A DNA stretch of 41,375 nt from CALMEH01 sp964548225 (GCA_964548225.1 CAZJQP010000040.1:1-41375), one strand, 5' to 3'; shown: positions 22,801 to 31,181, numbered from the stretch's first letter. Translations and numbers: made by a program. The notes: generated by a model not told the origin, from the letters alone.

Positions 22801-23002
22801 AGGCGTTAACGGAGTCAGTGTTAGGATGGTGAACGGTAGTGGTGTGGTAACTACGAATAGAACTAACGGGTTCGGATACTACCGATTTGATGATGTTGAA
22901 GTGGGTCGAACTTATATCGTCCAACCTGTCAGCAAGAGACATTCGTTCAATTCTCAGGTCATTACAGTTCTTGAGGAAACCGAATTGAACTTTAACGAAT
23001 GA
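19817..23002 (+). CDS. Secreted subtilase-fold protein with non-canonical active-site residues
   Basis: The 1061-residue protein starts at GTG (GGAG at 19803-19806). A signal peptide ends near SSAQ (about residue 35). Residues about 50-190 form a propeptide-like region. The peptidase region (about 255-690) has IGVLSNG where a subtilase Asp is expected (N273), DEGTAMLEVIHD where GHGT with His is expected (E302), an SSASNSGN oxyanion-like stretch, and the Ser motif FGTSCAAPAAAALAGLL (S637). The Glu in the His position recalls S53-like (sedolisin) members of this superfamily. Residues about 720-840 resemble a CARDB/NEW3-type beta domain, and the last 80 residues (VFGRVVFNGQGVNGVSVRMVNG...) a carboxypeptidase-regulatory-like domain. 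Activity is uncertain. Confidence 0.85.
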   Translation: MKISFQVVGKILRSLISYILVYLMLIPIFAVGSSAQIDRDFNPVNNEFENLTDTAGKEISAEAQMQIKALLEEKDSRTPAQQKIDSQLLYASKLRRGDALSAMVPSLIVDVDADDNGMVTVDITADISPKLLSRIKGLGADILRSEPNYHTLRAIVSLDRLEDIASLPGIRFIQPKQGYLTNRMNPNQIQPQVSPILGALTNGSFFNNQPRYRQIISDLAEVGLGGSNDNLIPNGYNGVGSVNAEGVITMGAYSARGAFNADGTGVKIGVLSNGVANLAASQTLGDLGTVTVLPGQTGSADEGTAMLEVIHDIAPGAQLYFATGLPTITQFAQNIRDLRTAGCDIIVDDIGYFVESPFQDGQVGTTDTNGGVVIQAVKDVTDSGALFFSSASNSGNKNDGTSGTWEGDFVSGGTLALIPGGGLVHDFDPSAAVAQWNLLTLGGGATNPVSLNWSDPLGASSNDYDLFILNNAATTVVASSTNVQSGTQDPYEQTGSNTTNNRVVVRQKPGAADRFLHLNTNRGRLNFSTDGTTFGHSHVANAFSVAATPAYSPFNFATPPTFFNGPYPGLHTTADKVETFSSDGPRRVFFQPDGTPYTPGNVSSTGGILRQKPDITAPDGLQVTGVGGFTSPFFGTSCAAPAAAALAGLLKSANPALTPAQIRSALTASALDIETAGVDRDSGAGTIMAVPAFISAGITGKAFLELNGTTLTESGGNGNGIVEQGESGTLVLNLKNTGTANATGITTTLTTSTPNVTVTQGTSAYSNLTSSGGSGNNSTAYAFQMNNLVNVDQVVNFTLTINYTGGWNATQVINFTIDTGRLSISSVLDATAPVTSTSFPVATTGNQTARLFRADPASTCAAPHAFPGTSGAGNRNYDAYTLTNPLGVPVCASITILTDKTTVDFLQVVAYSGSFNPVSLGTNYLGDIGASPSVGYPKTMSVNVPANGTVVITVNAATSATSIPIPYTLKVSGLRLLAPVAAGVTVFGRVVFNGQGVNGVSVRMVNGSGVVTTNRTNGFGYYRFDDVEVGRTYIVQPVSKRHSFNSQVITVLEETELNFNE

Positions 23003-23035
23003 TAACGGTCAGTAATTGGTTTGATGTAAAACTGT

Positions 23036-23063
23036 AAGAGAGGCAGAAATGTCTCTCTTTTTT
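23036..23063 (+). terminator. Terminator after the first protease gene
   Basis: AAGAGAGGC / GTCTCTCTT with a six-base loop, one wobble pair and a trailing T run to 23063. It sits 33 bases after the stop. In the rest of the 370-base gap (23064-23372) I see no gene, only an AT-rich leader with a TATATAAAT stretch (23341-23349) that may serve as a -10 region for the next gene. Confidence 0.8.
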
Positions 23064-23372
23064 ACTAAATTTTTATTTGTTTCATTTGAAAACTTGCTCA
23101 TTAAATTTAGGGAAATAGCTAAAGTTTGTAAAAAAAACTGTGGTCGCAAATTATTGCTCATCAGCAACTGATTTAATTTCAATAATTTAGGAATAATTAA
23201 AAAAACTGAACACGGTCGCTACATTTTATTGGAAAATAATGCGGAAAACTTAAAAATACTTCAATAATATTTGTGTTTTAGTTTCCGTGAAACTATAATT
23301 TTACGGATATTTTTGTCTTTTTCCGTCTGTTTTTTGCACTTATATAAATACAGAGGATTTTTCGGAGTGTTT

Positions 23373-25799
23373 ATGAAAATCGTTAGAGCGTTAGTTTTTT
23401 TGTTTTTGGCGGCGGTTTCGGTTTTGGCTGAGTCAAAAAGCTATGTCGAGGGCGAATTGCTCGTCAAATTCAAAAGCGGCACGACTTCGGCTTTAGCTTC
23501 ACGGGTGAATGAACAAATCGGTGCGCGAGTTTTGGAAGATTTTGCCGACCTCGGTTGGCAGAGAGTTAAATTGCCTGAAAATCTCTCCGTTGAACAGGCG
23601 GCGGCGCGTTATTCGCTTTTGGAAGATGTTGCTATTGCACAGCCGAATTATTATTATCATCTGCTTGCCACGCCGAACGATCCGCAATTTACTGCCGCCG
23701 GAATGTGGGGCTTAACGAAGATTTCCGCGCCATCCGCGTGGGATTTGACGACGGGAAATTCCGCTGTTGTGATTGCCAATATTGATACCGGAATGAGATA
23801 TACGCACGAAGACCTTGCCGCTAATATGTGGACGAATTCGGGCGAAATAAACGGTAATAATATTGACGACGACGGCAACGGGTTTATTGACGATTTCTAT
23901 GGCTACGATTTTTTCTACAACAACTCAGACCCGCTCGACCAAAACGGACACGGAACGCACACCGGCGGAACTTTAGGAGCAGCGGGAAACAACAGTCTCG
24001 GTGTTGTCGGCGTAAATTGGAATGTGCGAATTATGGCGGTAAAAATTTACAGTCCGTCAGGCACGGATTCGACTTCGGCAATGCTGATAAACGCCTACAA
24101 TTACGTCAGATTGATGAAGAATCGCGGCGTGAATATTCGCGTTACGAATAATTCATACGGCGGATGTGGTGAGGCTTGCGGCTATGACCAAGCGACCAAA
24201 GATGCGCTTGATGCAATGGGCAATGTCGGGATTTTGAATGTTTTTGCCGCCGGAAACGACGGGCAAAATGTTGATAACGCGCCGACCACGCCGGGTCCGG
24301 GATTTCCGGCGCGATATACCTCGCCGAGCATTATTTCAGTAGCAAACTCGACAACGACTGATGCGCGAAATACAAGTTCAAATGTTGGTGTGGTTTCGGT
24401 TGACCTTGCGGCTCCCGGATCAGGAATTTTAAGCACGACAAATGGCTCGAATGCGAGTTACGGAAGTTTGACCGGAACTTCGATGGCTTCGCCGCACGTT
24501 GCAGGCGCGGCGGCTCTGCTTGCGGCATATAATCCGAATCTTTCGCCTGCGTCCTTGAAAGCCACGCTTTTGAATACGGTTGACATTCTTCCGGTGTGGT
24601 CAACGCTCGTCAAAACCGGCGGCAGATTAAATGTTGACCGCGCTCTCAGAAATCAGACGGTTTGCACCTTTAATCTTTCCGCAACCGAGCTTTATATTTC
24701 ATCAATCGGCGGAACTTCGAGCGTTGGTGTAACTGCTCCGACAAATTGCGATTACCCGATAAAAAGCAATGTTTCGTGGGTTGAAATAAATTCTGCGGAC
24801 AACGGAAGCAGCAACGGAACGGTAAATTTTACGGTCAAACCGAATCCGATTCCCGACGCGCAAAGAATCGGCACGATTTCGATTGGCGACCGCACTTTTA
24901 CTGTAATTCAAGGAACGCCGTTTTTGCCCGGTCAGCGCATAATGGATTATGACGGCGATGCAAAAACTGATTTCACGGCGATTCAAAACAACGCGGGCGG
25001 AATGATTTGGCACAATCAGCGAAGTGTTTTGGGATATTCGGCGGCGAGTTTCGGCATTTTCGCAGACGACGTTCCCGTTCCAAGCGATTACGACGGTGAC
25101 AGCAGAACCGATATTGCCGTTTGGCGCAGTTCGACGGGCGTTTTTTATTCTCTTAGAAGTTCAAACAATACCTTGCAAGTTTTCCAATTCGGTTTAACGG
25201 GCGATAATCCGAATGTTTCGCAAGATTTCGACGGCGACGGCAAAACCGATTTCAGCGTTACTCGCGTTCAGGGCAATGTGCTGATTTGGTATATTCAAGG
25301 TTCTGCAGCAGGTTTCAGTGCGATTCAATTCGGGGTTGATACTGATAAGCCCGTGCGCGGCGATTTTGACGGCGACGGACGTTACGACTTGGCAATTTTC
25401 CGTCCTTCGACAGGAACTTTTTGGATTCGGCGCAGTTCAAATCCGAATAACTTGCTTGCTGTTCAATTCGGCACGGCAACCGATAAACCTGTTTCGGGCG
25501 ATTACGACGGCGACGGTAAGACCGATATTGCCGTTTGGCGACCTTCAACAGGCGTTTGGCATTATCTGCGAAGTTCAAACGAAGTCTATAACGCCTTTGC
25601 TTTCGGCTTAAATGGCGATTTGCCGACACCGGGCGATTATGACGGCGACGGCAGAACGGATTTTGCCGTTTGGCGACCGGGCGCAAATCAAAGCGAGAAC
25701 GGAATTTTCTACGTTCAGCAAAGTATTTCAGGTTTTATGGCGATCGCTTGGGGGAATTCGACGATGAAAATTCCCGCAAATTCGATGCAAATTCCTTGA
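23373..25799 (+). CDS. Secreted subtilase (S8) with C-terminal FG-GAP propeller
   Basis: The 808-residue exported protein starts at the ATG with GGAG just upstream; a signal peptide (MKIVRALVFLFLAAVSVLAES) is followed by an I9-like propeptide (YVEGELLVKFKSG). The subtilisin triad is complete: D138 (IDTGMRYTHEDL), H193 (GHGTHTGG) and S370 (GTSMASPH). An Asp/Asn-rich loop (NNIDDDGNGFIDDFYGYDF) may bind calcium. A short Ig/BACON-like beta domain with Cys (about 460-545) leads to six or so FG-GAP blades, each with a D(Y/F)DGDGKTDIAVWRPSTG-type calcium loop, to the end. The stop lies at the edge of a palindromic repeat. Likely an extracellular degradative or surface protein. Confidence 0.93.
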   Translation: MKIVRALVFLFLAAVSVLAESKSYVEGELLVKFKSGTTSALASRVNEQIGARVLEDFADLGWQRVKLPENLSVEQAAARYSLLEDVAIAQPNYYYHLLATPNDPQFTAAGMWGLTKISAPSAWDLTTGNSAVVIANIDTGMRYTHEDLAANMWTNSGEINGNNIDDDGNGFIDDFYGYDFFYNNSDPLDQNGHGTHTGGTLGAAGNNSLGVVGVNWNVRIMAVKIYSPSGTDSTSAMLINAYNYVRLMKNRGVNIRVTNNSYGGCGEACGYDQATKDALDAMGNVGILNVFAAGNDGQNVDNAPTTPGPGFPARYTSPSIISVANSTTTDARNTSSNVGVVSVDLAAPGSGILSTTNGSNASYGSLTGTSMASPHVAGAAALLAAYNPNLSPASLKATLLNTVDILPVWSTLVKTGGRLNVDRALRNQTVCTFNLSATELYISSIGGTSSVGVTAPTNCDYPIKSNVSWVEINSADNGSSNGTVNFTVKPNPIPDAQRIGTISIGDRTFTVIQGTPFLPGQRIMDYDGDAKTDFTAIQNNAGGMIWHNQRSVLGYSAASFGIFADDVPVPSDYDGDSRTDIAVWRSSTGVFYSLRSSNNTLQVFQFGLTGDNPNVSQDFDGDGKTDFSVTRVQGNVLIWYIQGSAAGFSAIQFGVDTDKPVRGDFDGDGRYDLAIFRPSTGTFWIRRSSNPNNLLAVQFGTATDKPVSGDYDGDGKTDIAVWRPSTGVWHYLRSSNEVYNAFAFGLNGDLPTPGDYDGDGRTDFAVWRPGANQSENGIFYVQQSISGFMAIAWGNSTMKIPANSMQIP

Positions 25800-25915
25800 A
25801 AAGTGAAAAAGTGAAAAAGTAAAAATGCGAAAAAGTTTGCTTGGCTCGATAAATTCTCGAACTTTGAAAATAGGATTTCCTACTCTTTCGCTTTTTAACT
25901 TTTTCACTTTTTAAG
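25796..25915. repeat. Palindromic AGTGAAAA repeat
   Basis: The arm 25796-25835 is made of AAAGTGAAAAAGTGAAAAAG units and pairs with 25883-25915 (CTTTTTAACTTTTTCACTTT). The left arm has one extra eight-base unit. It fills part of the 340-base gap 25800-26139; the remainder (25916-26125) is AT-rich, with no gene seen. Confidence 0.7.
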
Positions 25916-26139
25916 TTTAAAATTTCTAAAATTTCCGACGTTATCAAACTTTTTATTAATTAGATGCGTCTAAGATTTTGAGAAATCTTTTATAAAAACA
26001 ATTTGATGAAAACGGAAAAAGCAATCTAAATCTTGCATTTTTCAGGTTTTAAGTAGTATATTTAAGTTTCTCAAACAATCGGTGCTTGTCAGCGTCCGAA
26101 ACTTCTGCAAAGAGAATTTCAAGAATTAAGGATATAGAA

Positions 26140-27117
26140 ATGAAAAATATTTTGACCAAAAGTGGCAAATTTAGTGTGATTTTTGCTTCGATTCTGCTTT
26201 TAATTGTGCCTTCAATGGCACAGAACAGATTGCGTAAGCAGATGGATTTTGATGGCGACAATAAAGCGGACTTTGCTGTTTTTCGCCCGAGCAATAATGT
26301 TTGGTATGTCAATAAAAGCAACGGCACCGGAGCGGCAATTCAGCAATTCGGACTTGCTAATGTAGATTATCCCGCACCGGGCGATTTTGACGGCGACGGT
26401 AAAGCCGATATTTCCGTCTGGCGCGATACGGACGGAGTTTGGTATCGTTTTAACAGTTCTACCAATACTTTTTTTGCACAGGCTTTCGGCACTACCGGTG
26501 ATGAGCCGATTGCTCGCGATTATGACGGCGACAACAAAACCGATTTGGCTGTTGTCAGACGCACAGGCGGTGCAATGATTTGGTATGTTTTAAGAAGTTC
26601 GGACAGCGGTTTTGTAGCGTATCAATTTGGTTTGCAAACCGACTACACCGCGCCGGGCGATTATGACGGCGACGGAAAATTCGATTTTGCTGTGCAACGT
26701 CCAGGCGCAACTGCCTCCGCACAGTCAACTTTTTATATCCAAAACAGCGGTAACGGTTCATTTTCAATTGTCGGCTGGGGTTTGAGCAACGATTTAGTCG
26801 TGCCGGGCGATTATGACGGCGACGGCAAAACCGATATTGCAGTTGTCCGCGAAGGTGCAACAGCAACTACGAACTTGGTTTGGTATATTCGCCAAAGCAC
26901 GGATGGAAGTTTGCTTGCCAGAACTTTCGGCATCACGGGAAGCGATTTGAACACGCAAAACGATTATGACGGCGACGGCAAATGCGACATTTCGGTTTGG
27001 CGCGACACCAACGGAACTTTTTATGTTCTGACAAGTGCCAGCGGATTTACGAGTCTGAACGCAACTCAATGGGGCGCATCAAATGATAATCCGATTGCCA
27101 GCTTCGATACACACTAA
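26140..27117 (+). CDS. Secreted stand-alone FG-GAP/VCBS propeller protein
   Basis: The 325-residue protein starts at the ATG preceded by AAGGA. A signal peptide (MKNILTKSGKFSVIFASILLLIVPSMAQ) is followed by about seven blades, each with a D(Y/F)DGD(G/N)K(A/T)D calcium-binding loop and an (I/V)W(Y/R) strand. Its blades are strikingly like those at the end of the preceding protease gene (PGDYDGDGKTDIAV), so the two are probably paralogous, by domain duplication or splitting. No enzyme motif is seen; binding to a surface or partner is the likely role, as inference. A perfect terminator follows. Confidence 0.9.
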   Translation: MKNILTKSGKFSVIFASILLLIVPSMAQNRLRKQMDFDGDNKADFAVFRPSNNVWYVNKSNGTGAAIQQFGLANVDYPAPGDFDGDGKADISVWRDTDGVWYRFNSSTNTFFAQAFGTTGDEPIARDYDGDNKTDLAVVRRTGGAMIWYVLRSSDSGFVAYQFGLQTDYTAPGDYDGDGKFDFAVQRPGATASAQSTFYIQNSGNGSFSIVGWGLSNDLVVPGDYDGDGKTDIAVVREGATATTNLVWYIRQSTDGSLLARTFGITGSDLNTQNDYDGDGKCDISVWRDTNGTFYVLTSASGFTSLNATQWGASNDNPIASFDTH

Positions 27118-27137
27118 TTTACGCAAAACGGTTAAGC

Positions 27138-27180
27138 AAAAAGGTTGAAGATTTATTTAAAGTCTTCAACCTTTTTGTTT
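27138..27180 (+). terminator. Terminator after the propeller gene
   Basis: AAAAAGGTTGAAGA (27138-27151) pairs with TCTTCAACCTTTTT (27163-27176), giving a 14-bp stem followed by GTTT. Because the stem itself ends in A/T runs, it can serve both strands. Confidence 0.85.
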
Positions 27181-27191
27181 ATTATAAAGAA

Positions 27192-28208
27192 ATGATGAAT
27201 TTTTCATCTGTCATTAAGGAAAATTTTCCACAGAAAAAAATTATAATTGTCGGCGATTTGGTTGCCGACCAATTTTTGCGCGGCACAATTAATCGGGTTT
27301 CGCGTGAAGCTCCGGTTTTTATTTTGCGCCACGATGAAACCGAAACTCTTGCAGGCGGTGCGGCAAATGCGGCGGTTAATGTTGCTTCGCTTGGCGGAAA
27401 CGCGGTTTTAATCGGTGTGGTCGGCGAAGATTCAAATGGCGCAGATTTACTCGAAAAACTTCGTGAATCAAATGTAAATTGTGATTTCATTATTGCTTCG
27501 GAGAACAGTCAAACGACGACAAAAGTAAGAGTTTTAGCCGGGCAACATTACGCTCCGCGACAGCAAGTTATTAGGATTGATTACGAAAACAAGCAGGCAA
27601 TTTCCGGCGAGATTATCCATAAACTAAAAGAAAATTTATTGTCAGCAAGCGAAGACGCGGACGCGATAATAATTTCCGATTACAATTATGGTGTTGCTTG
27701 CGGCGAAATTTTCAAAACTGCCGAAAAAATTGCCCGGAATAACCGAATTCCACTTTTGATTGATTCGCGTTTTCGGCTTGAAGAGTTTGCAAATGCCACG
27801 ACCGCAACACCTAATCAAGAAGAAATCGAGCATATTTTAGGCACGGATTTTACTGAAAAAGGGTGTATCGAACTTAGCCGGAAACTCGGTTACGAAGCCT
27901 TGCTTATTACACGCGGAAACGATGGGATGCTTTTGATTGAAAAAGACAAAACTTCGCATTTTGAAGCAATCGGCACGAAAGAACCGATTGACGTAACCGG
28001 TGCGGGCGATACAGTAATTGCGGCTTACGCACTTGGGTTAGCGTGCGGAATCGGATTTGCCGAAAGCGCGAAAATGGCAAATCACGCGGGCGGAATCGTT
28101 GTTATGAAAAAAGGCACGGCTTCCGTTTCGGCAGCGGAATTGATTAAATCAATCAAAGATAATCTTAAATCTGAAATTTCGAATTTCAAATCGAAATCGG
28201 GAACTTAA
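27192..28208 (+). CDS. rfaE1: D-glycero-beta-D-manno-heptose-7-phosphate kinase
   Basis: The 338-residue PfkB-family kinase phosphorylates heptose-7-phosphate at C1 on the way to ADP-heptose, the LPS inner-core sugar. Signs are IVGDLVADQFLRGTINRVSREAPVFIL near the start (the RfaE domain I signature), LAGGAANAAVNVASLGG, and the PfkB C-terminal motif DVTGAGDTVIAAYALG with the catalytic Asp. Its last codons (EISNFKSKSGT) overlap an AAATTTCGAATTTCAAAT-type repeat, so the extreme C-terminus may be repeat-derived. The next gene starts 7 bases later and supplies the second half of the E. coli HldE fusion, so the pathway is split here. Confidence 0.92.
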   Translation: MMNFSSVIKENFPQKKIIIVGDLVADQFLRGTINRVSREAPVFILRHDETETLAGGAANAAVNVASLGGNAVLIGVVGEDSNGADLLEKLRESNVNCDFIIASENSQTTTKVRVLAGQHYAPRQQVIRIDYENKQAISGEIIHKLKENLLSASEDADAIIISDYNYGVACGEIFKTAEKIARNNRIPLLIDSRFRLEEFANATTATPNQEEIEHILGTDFTEKGCIELSRKLGYEALLITRGNDGMLLIEKDKTSHFEAIGTKEPIDVTGAGDTVIAAYALGLACGIGFAESAKMANHAGGIVVMKKGTASVSAAELIKSIKDNLKSEISNFKSKSGT

Positions 28209-28215
28209 TTAAATT

Positions 28216-28701
28216 ATGAGTGAAAAATTTGCGCCGGTTTTAAACAGAAAACAAATCATCGGACAAGTTGAGGTCGAGCGTCAAAAAAGCAGAAAAATCG
28301 TGCTTGCCAATGGCTGTTTTGATCTTTTTCACGTCGGACACATACGCTATTTGGCAGGCGCGAAGGAATTGGGCGATGTTTTGATTGTCGGGATAAATTC
28401 GGATGAGCAAGTCAAAAAATTAAAGGGCGAAAATCGTCCGTTTATGCCGGCAACGGAACGCGCCGAGATTGTTTCCGCGTTGGCTTTTGTTGATTTTGTA
28501 ACGATTTTCGATGAACCTACTGTAACTGAACTCATCCGCGCAATTCGTCCCGATTTTCACGCTAAAGGCACAGATTATACAACTGAAACCGTTCCCGAAC
28601 GCGAAGTTGTCCGTGAATACGGCGGACAAGTTGCCATTGTCGGCGACCCGAAGGATCATTCTTCGACGGAACTGATTCAGACCGTTTCAAATTTGGGATA
28701 A
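28216..28701 (+). CDS. rfaE2: ADP-heptose synthase (D-beta-D-heptose-1-phosphate adenylyltransferase)
   Basis: The 161-residue nucleotidyltransferase transfers AMP to heptose-1-phosphate. NGCFDLFHVGHIRYLAGAKELGDVLIVGINSDEQV carries the HxGH motif, and NRPFMPATERAEIVSALAFVD, FHAKGTDYTTETVPEREVV and DHSSTELIQT complete the RfaE domain II pattern. Its pairing with rfaE1 supports this choice over glycerol-3-phosphate cytidylyltransferase. Together the two genes show that the organism makes an LPS with heptose, so it has an outer membrane. Confidence 0.93.
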   Translation: MSEKFAPVLNRKQIIGQVEVERQKSRKIVLANGCFDLFHVGHIRYLAGAKELGDVLIVGINSDEQVKKLKGENRPFMPATERAEIVSALAFVDFVTIFDEPTVTELIRAIRPDFHAKGTDYTTETVPEREVVREYGGQVAIVGDPKDHSSTELIQTVSNLG

Positions 28702-28710
28702 AATTATTTT

Positions 28711-29268
28711 ATGTTCATCTCGCGCACGAAAAACGACCTCATTATTGAAGTTTGGGAAAAACTCGATTGTGAAAGCGTCGGTGCAAAAGAGATTGAAGCG
28801 ATTGAAACAGTCGTGCTTGATAAATTCGGCGCGAGTGCGGTTGATTCGCCGATGATTATTGCTCGTCTTCTGGCGGATGAAGGCGCACAACTTCGGCATT
28901 CCGAGATTATGGAACTTGACGTTAAGCGACGGACACAATCGCCTTACGATGCAATGTTTCGAAATATTCTGAAGTTTTCCGATTTCAAGGAAACTTTAAT
29001 TTCAATCCGAAGGCTCGAAAATCTACGCAAAAAATTTGCGTCAGAAAACGATAAAGAAGGTTTGCGCCTCGTCCGCGAGACGGTTTTGAATGGTAAACAA
29101 CGCGCTCAAATGATTGCCGGAAATACCAAGATTGATAAGCAAAAACGTGCCGAAAAAGCAGAAATCGCCGAATGGTTCACGCTTTGGCTCGGTTCGCCGG
29201 AAGTTTTTGAAAATTGGGTTTTGCTTCGCCAAAATTCAAAAGATTTTAAGGAAAAGTTTGGAGAATAG
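28711..29268 (+). CDS. Unknown soluble helical protein upstream of rsmE
   Basis: The 185-residue protein has no signal peptide or membrane helix and is predicted to be largely helical, rich in Lys and Glu. Two conserved-looking stretches are SVGAKEIEAIETVVLDKFGASAVDSPMIIARLLADEGAQLRHSEIMELDV and RAEKAEIAEWFTLWLGSPEVFENWVLLRQ. I do not recognise a named domain. It begins 9 bases after rfaE2 and ends 16 bases before rsmE, so it is likely part of the same transcript. Confidence 0.78.
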   Translation: MFISRTKNDLIIEVWEKLDCESVGAKEIEAIETVVLDKFGASAVDSPMIIARLLADEGAQLRHSEIMELDVKRRTQSPYDAMFRNILKFSDFKETLISIRRLENLRKKFASENDKEGLRLVRETVLNGKQRAQMIAGNTKIDKQKRAEKAEIAEWFTLWLGSPEVFENWVLLRQNSKDFKEKFGE

Positions 29269-29284
29269 TTTTGAACCTAAAAAT

Positions 29285-29995
29285 ATGCGCCGATTTTATG
29301 TTCCGTCTAAAAACTTTTATGATAGTCGAATTACTCTGAGTCTTGAAGAATCAAAACATCTGCGGGAAGTTCTGCGGCTTCGCTTGAGCGATGAAGTTTC
29401 AGTTTTTAACGGCGAAGGTAAAGAATTTTTATGTCTTATAGCCGAAATCGGCACGAAAAAAGATTCTTCCGTTTTACGAATTCTGCGCGAAATTCCGCCG
29501 ACTTCGCCCGAATCGGATTTGGATTTAACGCTTGGCGCGGCGATTTTGAAAGGCGAAAAATTTGATTTAGTTGTGCAAAAGTGTGTCGAATTAGGTATTA
29601 CGAAACTCGTTCCCGTTTCGACAAAACGCGCGGATGTAAAAACGGCGCGACTTGAACGATGGCGCAAAATTGCCGTCGAAGCCGCGAAACAATCAGGACG
29701 CGCAAAACTGATGCAAATCTCCGAATTGTCTGGTTTTACAGCGTTTATTGAAACGGCTAGCGGCGCAAAACTTCTATTTTCGGAAAGAAACGGCGAAGGC
29801 TTTTCGTCAATTAGAGCAGATAAAAAAATAACTGCCGTCATTGGGGCGGAAGGCGGTTGGGAAGATTCTGAAATCGAAGCGGCGCGGAAAAACAATTTTC
29901 AAATTATTACTTTGAAAGGAAGAATTTTGCGGGCGGAAACAGCGGCAATCGCCATTTCCGCCGTGCTGCAAAATCGTTTCGGCGATATGATTTGA
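29285..29995 (+). CDS. rsmE: 16S rRNA (uracil-1498-N3)-methyltransferase
   Basis: The 236-residue SPOUT-family enzyme methylates U1498 of 16S rRNA using SAM. Typical features are MRRFYVPSKNF at the start (PUA-like domain), KHLREVLRLRLSDEVSVFNGEG, LGAAILKGEKFDLVVQKCVELGITKLVPV, AVEAAKQSGR, and the C-terminal knot IGAEGGWEDSEIEAAR and LKGRILRAETAAIAISAVLQ. The ATG at 29285 gives the standard start; the longer frame back to 29114 overlaps the previous gene. It ends 2 bases from a convergent gene. Confidence 0.95.
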   Translation: MRRFYVPSKNFYDSRITLSLEESKHLREVLRLRLSDEVSVFNGEGKEFLCLIAEIGTKKDSSVLRILREIPPTSPESDLDLTLGAAILKGEKFDLVVQKCVELGITKLVPVSTKRADVKTARLERWRKIAVEAAKQSGRAKLMQISELSGFTAFIETASGAKLLFSERNGEGFSSIRADKKITAVIGAEGGWEDSEIEAARKNNFQIITLKGRILRAETAAIAISAVLQNRFGDMI

Positions 29996-29997
29996 AA

Positions 29998-30552
29998 TTA
30001 TTTGTCGGTTGTTGTGGTTGTTGACACACGCGGACGAAAATAAGCATCGCCGCGTTGGATAAGTTTAGCTTTTTCAGCAATTGCGATAACTACCGAATCA
30101 AGCAAATCTTTGTCATCCAGCCTGAAATTAACCGTTCCTTTGGCATCAACGTCCGGGTCATCGAAATTTATCACCAGATATTTACGTTTGTCTTTAATAA
30201 GTCCGGCAATTCCCGCACCGGGCAACGGCAGGTTTTTGATGACGTTAGTTGTCGTTGAATTAACCTTTTTCGATTGCGGATAGACGATTAACATTGATTC
30301 AAAAGGAATTGCAAATTTTTCCTTTTGGTCTTTGCCGTAGAAAACGATACGCTTATTTTCGTCGTCAAATTTGAGCGTGCCTTCTTCGTCATTATTAAAA
30401 CCAAACATTCCGCCTTCATATTTTGCCGCAAATGATGTCGGCACAGATCTTACGGTTTTAGTTTCACCCTTCGTTTCAACCGGACGAATTTGAGCAAACG
30501 CGCCAACTGAAAAACATAAAATCACGCTAACAAGTAAAAATACTTTTTTCAT
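29998..30552 (-). CDS. Secreted protein of unknown function
   Basis: The 184-residue protein has a clear signal peptide (MKKVFLLVSVILCFSVGAFAQ) and a beta-rich mature part. The segment EGGMFGFNNDEEGTLKFDDENKRIVFYGKDQKEKFAIPFESMLIVYPQSKK resembles the beta-strand pattern of PH/GRAM-like domains, in which a 'GTL.F....L.F......F.IPY..I......' order occurs, but this is a weak match. The tail is Thr-rich. It converges on rsmE and lies next to a small run of TTTGAAA repeats upstream (30553-30582). Function is unknown. Confidence 0.8.
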   Translation of the reverse strand: MKKVFLLVSVILCFSVGAFAQIRPVETKGETKTVRSVPTSFAAKYEGGMFGFNNDEEGTLKFDDENKRIVFYGKDQKEKFAIPFESMLIVYPQSKKVNSTTTNVIKNLPLPGAGIAGLIKDKRKYLVINFDDPDVDAKGTVNFRLDDKDLLDSVVIAIAEKAKLIQRGDAYFRPRVSTTTTTDK

Positions 30553-30587
30553 AAACTTAATTTGAAATTTGAAATTTGAAATTCATA

Positions 30588-31181
30588 TTATAGACGCATT
30601 CCGCCAAGTGTGCGTTGCCAAGCGAGAGTTTGTTTTAAAACGCCGAGCCGCTGTTTATCAGAATCCGAACAATCCAGCGAAAGCTGTTCGATGATTGATT
30701 CGAGCAGAGGCACGGCGAAAAGTCCTGCGTGGGCAACGACTTGAGAATAATAATGAATTTGCAGACAATCGTTTGCATCGGCGTGAAATTTTTTAATTTC
30801 GGCTGGTTCGATTTTATAAACTTCTTGTCCTGCGGGAATGACGCGGCGCGGAACGCCTTGCCTAATTTGCCCGTTTGCGTCTTTTGTTCCAAGAATCAAA
30901 ATGCCTATGAGAACACCTTGCTCGTTGAGGTAATCAGGGCTGAAGTTTTGTAATTCGGGCTTCGGCGAAAGTCGTGGACCGAAGTTTGAATAATCGGGAT
31001 TTACGAGAATCGAATCGTAAATCACGCCGACCATTTCGGTTTCATCCGCAAACCGCAAAACGACAAACTGTCCGAAACCATAATCTTCTGCTGATGGCGG
31101 CATTGCAACATCAAGCGAATCAATTACTCGTCCAACGTAATCAATATGAGAATTTGAATTGACAATTTTAGCAATTTTCAT
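30588..31181 (-). CDS. HAS-barrel-like protein of the NurA operon
   Basis: The 197-residue protein starts MKIAKIVNSNSHIDYVGRVIDS, like the N-terminal HAS barrel of HerA helicases ('IG.V....S......V..........GQ.V.....'), with YGFGQFVVLRFADETEMVGVIYDSILVNPDYSNFGPRLSP as the following strands. It has no P-loop or other ATPase motif. A C-terminal helical tail (LLESIIEQLSLDCSDSDKQRLGVLKQTLAWQRTLGGMRL) follows. In-frame starts at 31208 (ATG) and 31226 (TTG) would add 9-15 residues; I chose 31181 for its fit to the barrel. It is the last gene of the nurA unit. Confidence 0.75.
   Translation of the reverse strand: MKIAKIVNSNSHIDYVGRVIDSLDVAMPPSAEDYGFGQFVVLRFADETEMVGVIYDSILVNPDYSNFGPRLSPKPELQNFSPDYLNEQGVLIGILILGTKDANGQIRQGVPRRVIPAGQEVYKIEPAEIKKFHADANDCLQIHYYSQVVAHAGLFAVPLLESIIEQLSLDCSDSDKQRLGVLKQTLAWQRTLGGMRL

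Noticed and set aside
23089..23340. A riboswitch before the second protease gene
   Set aside because: The gap is AT-rich with no recognisable conserved core of a known riboswitch class.
29114..29284. An N-terminal extension of RsmE
   Set aside because: It overlaps the preceding gene and does not resemble RsmE, which starts MRRFYVPS.
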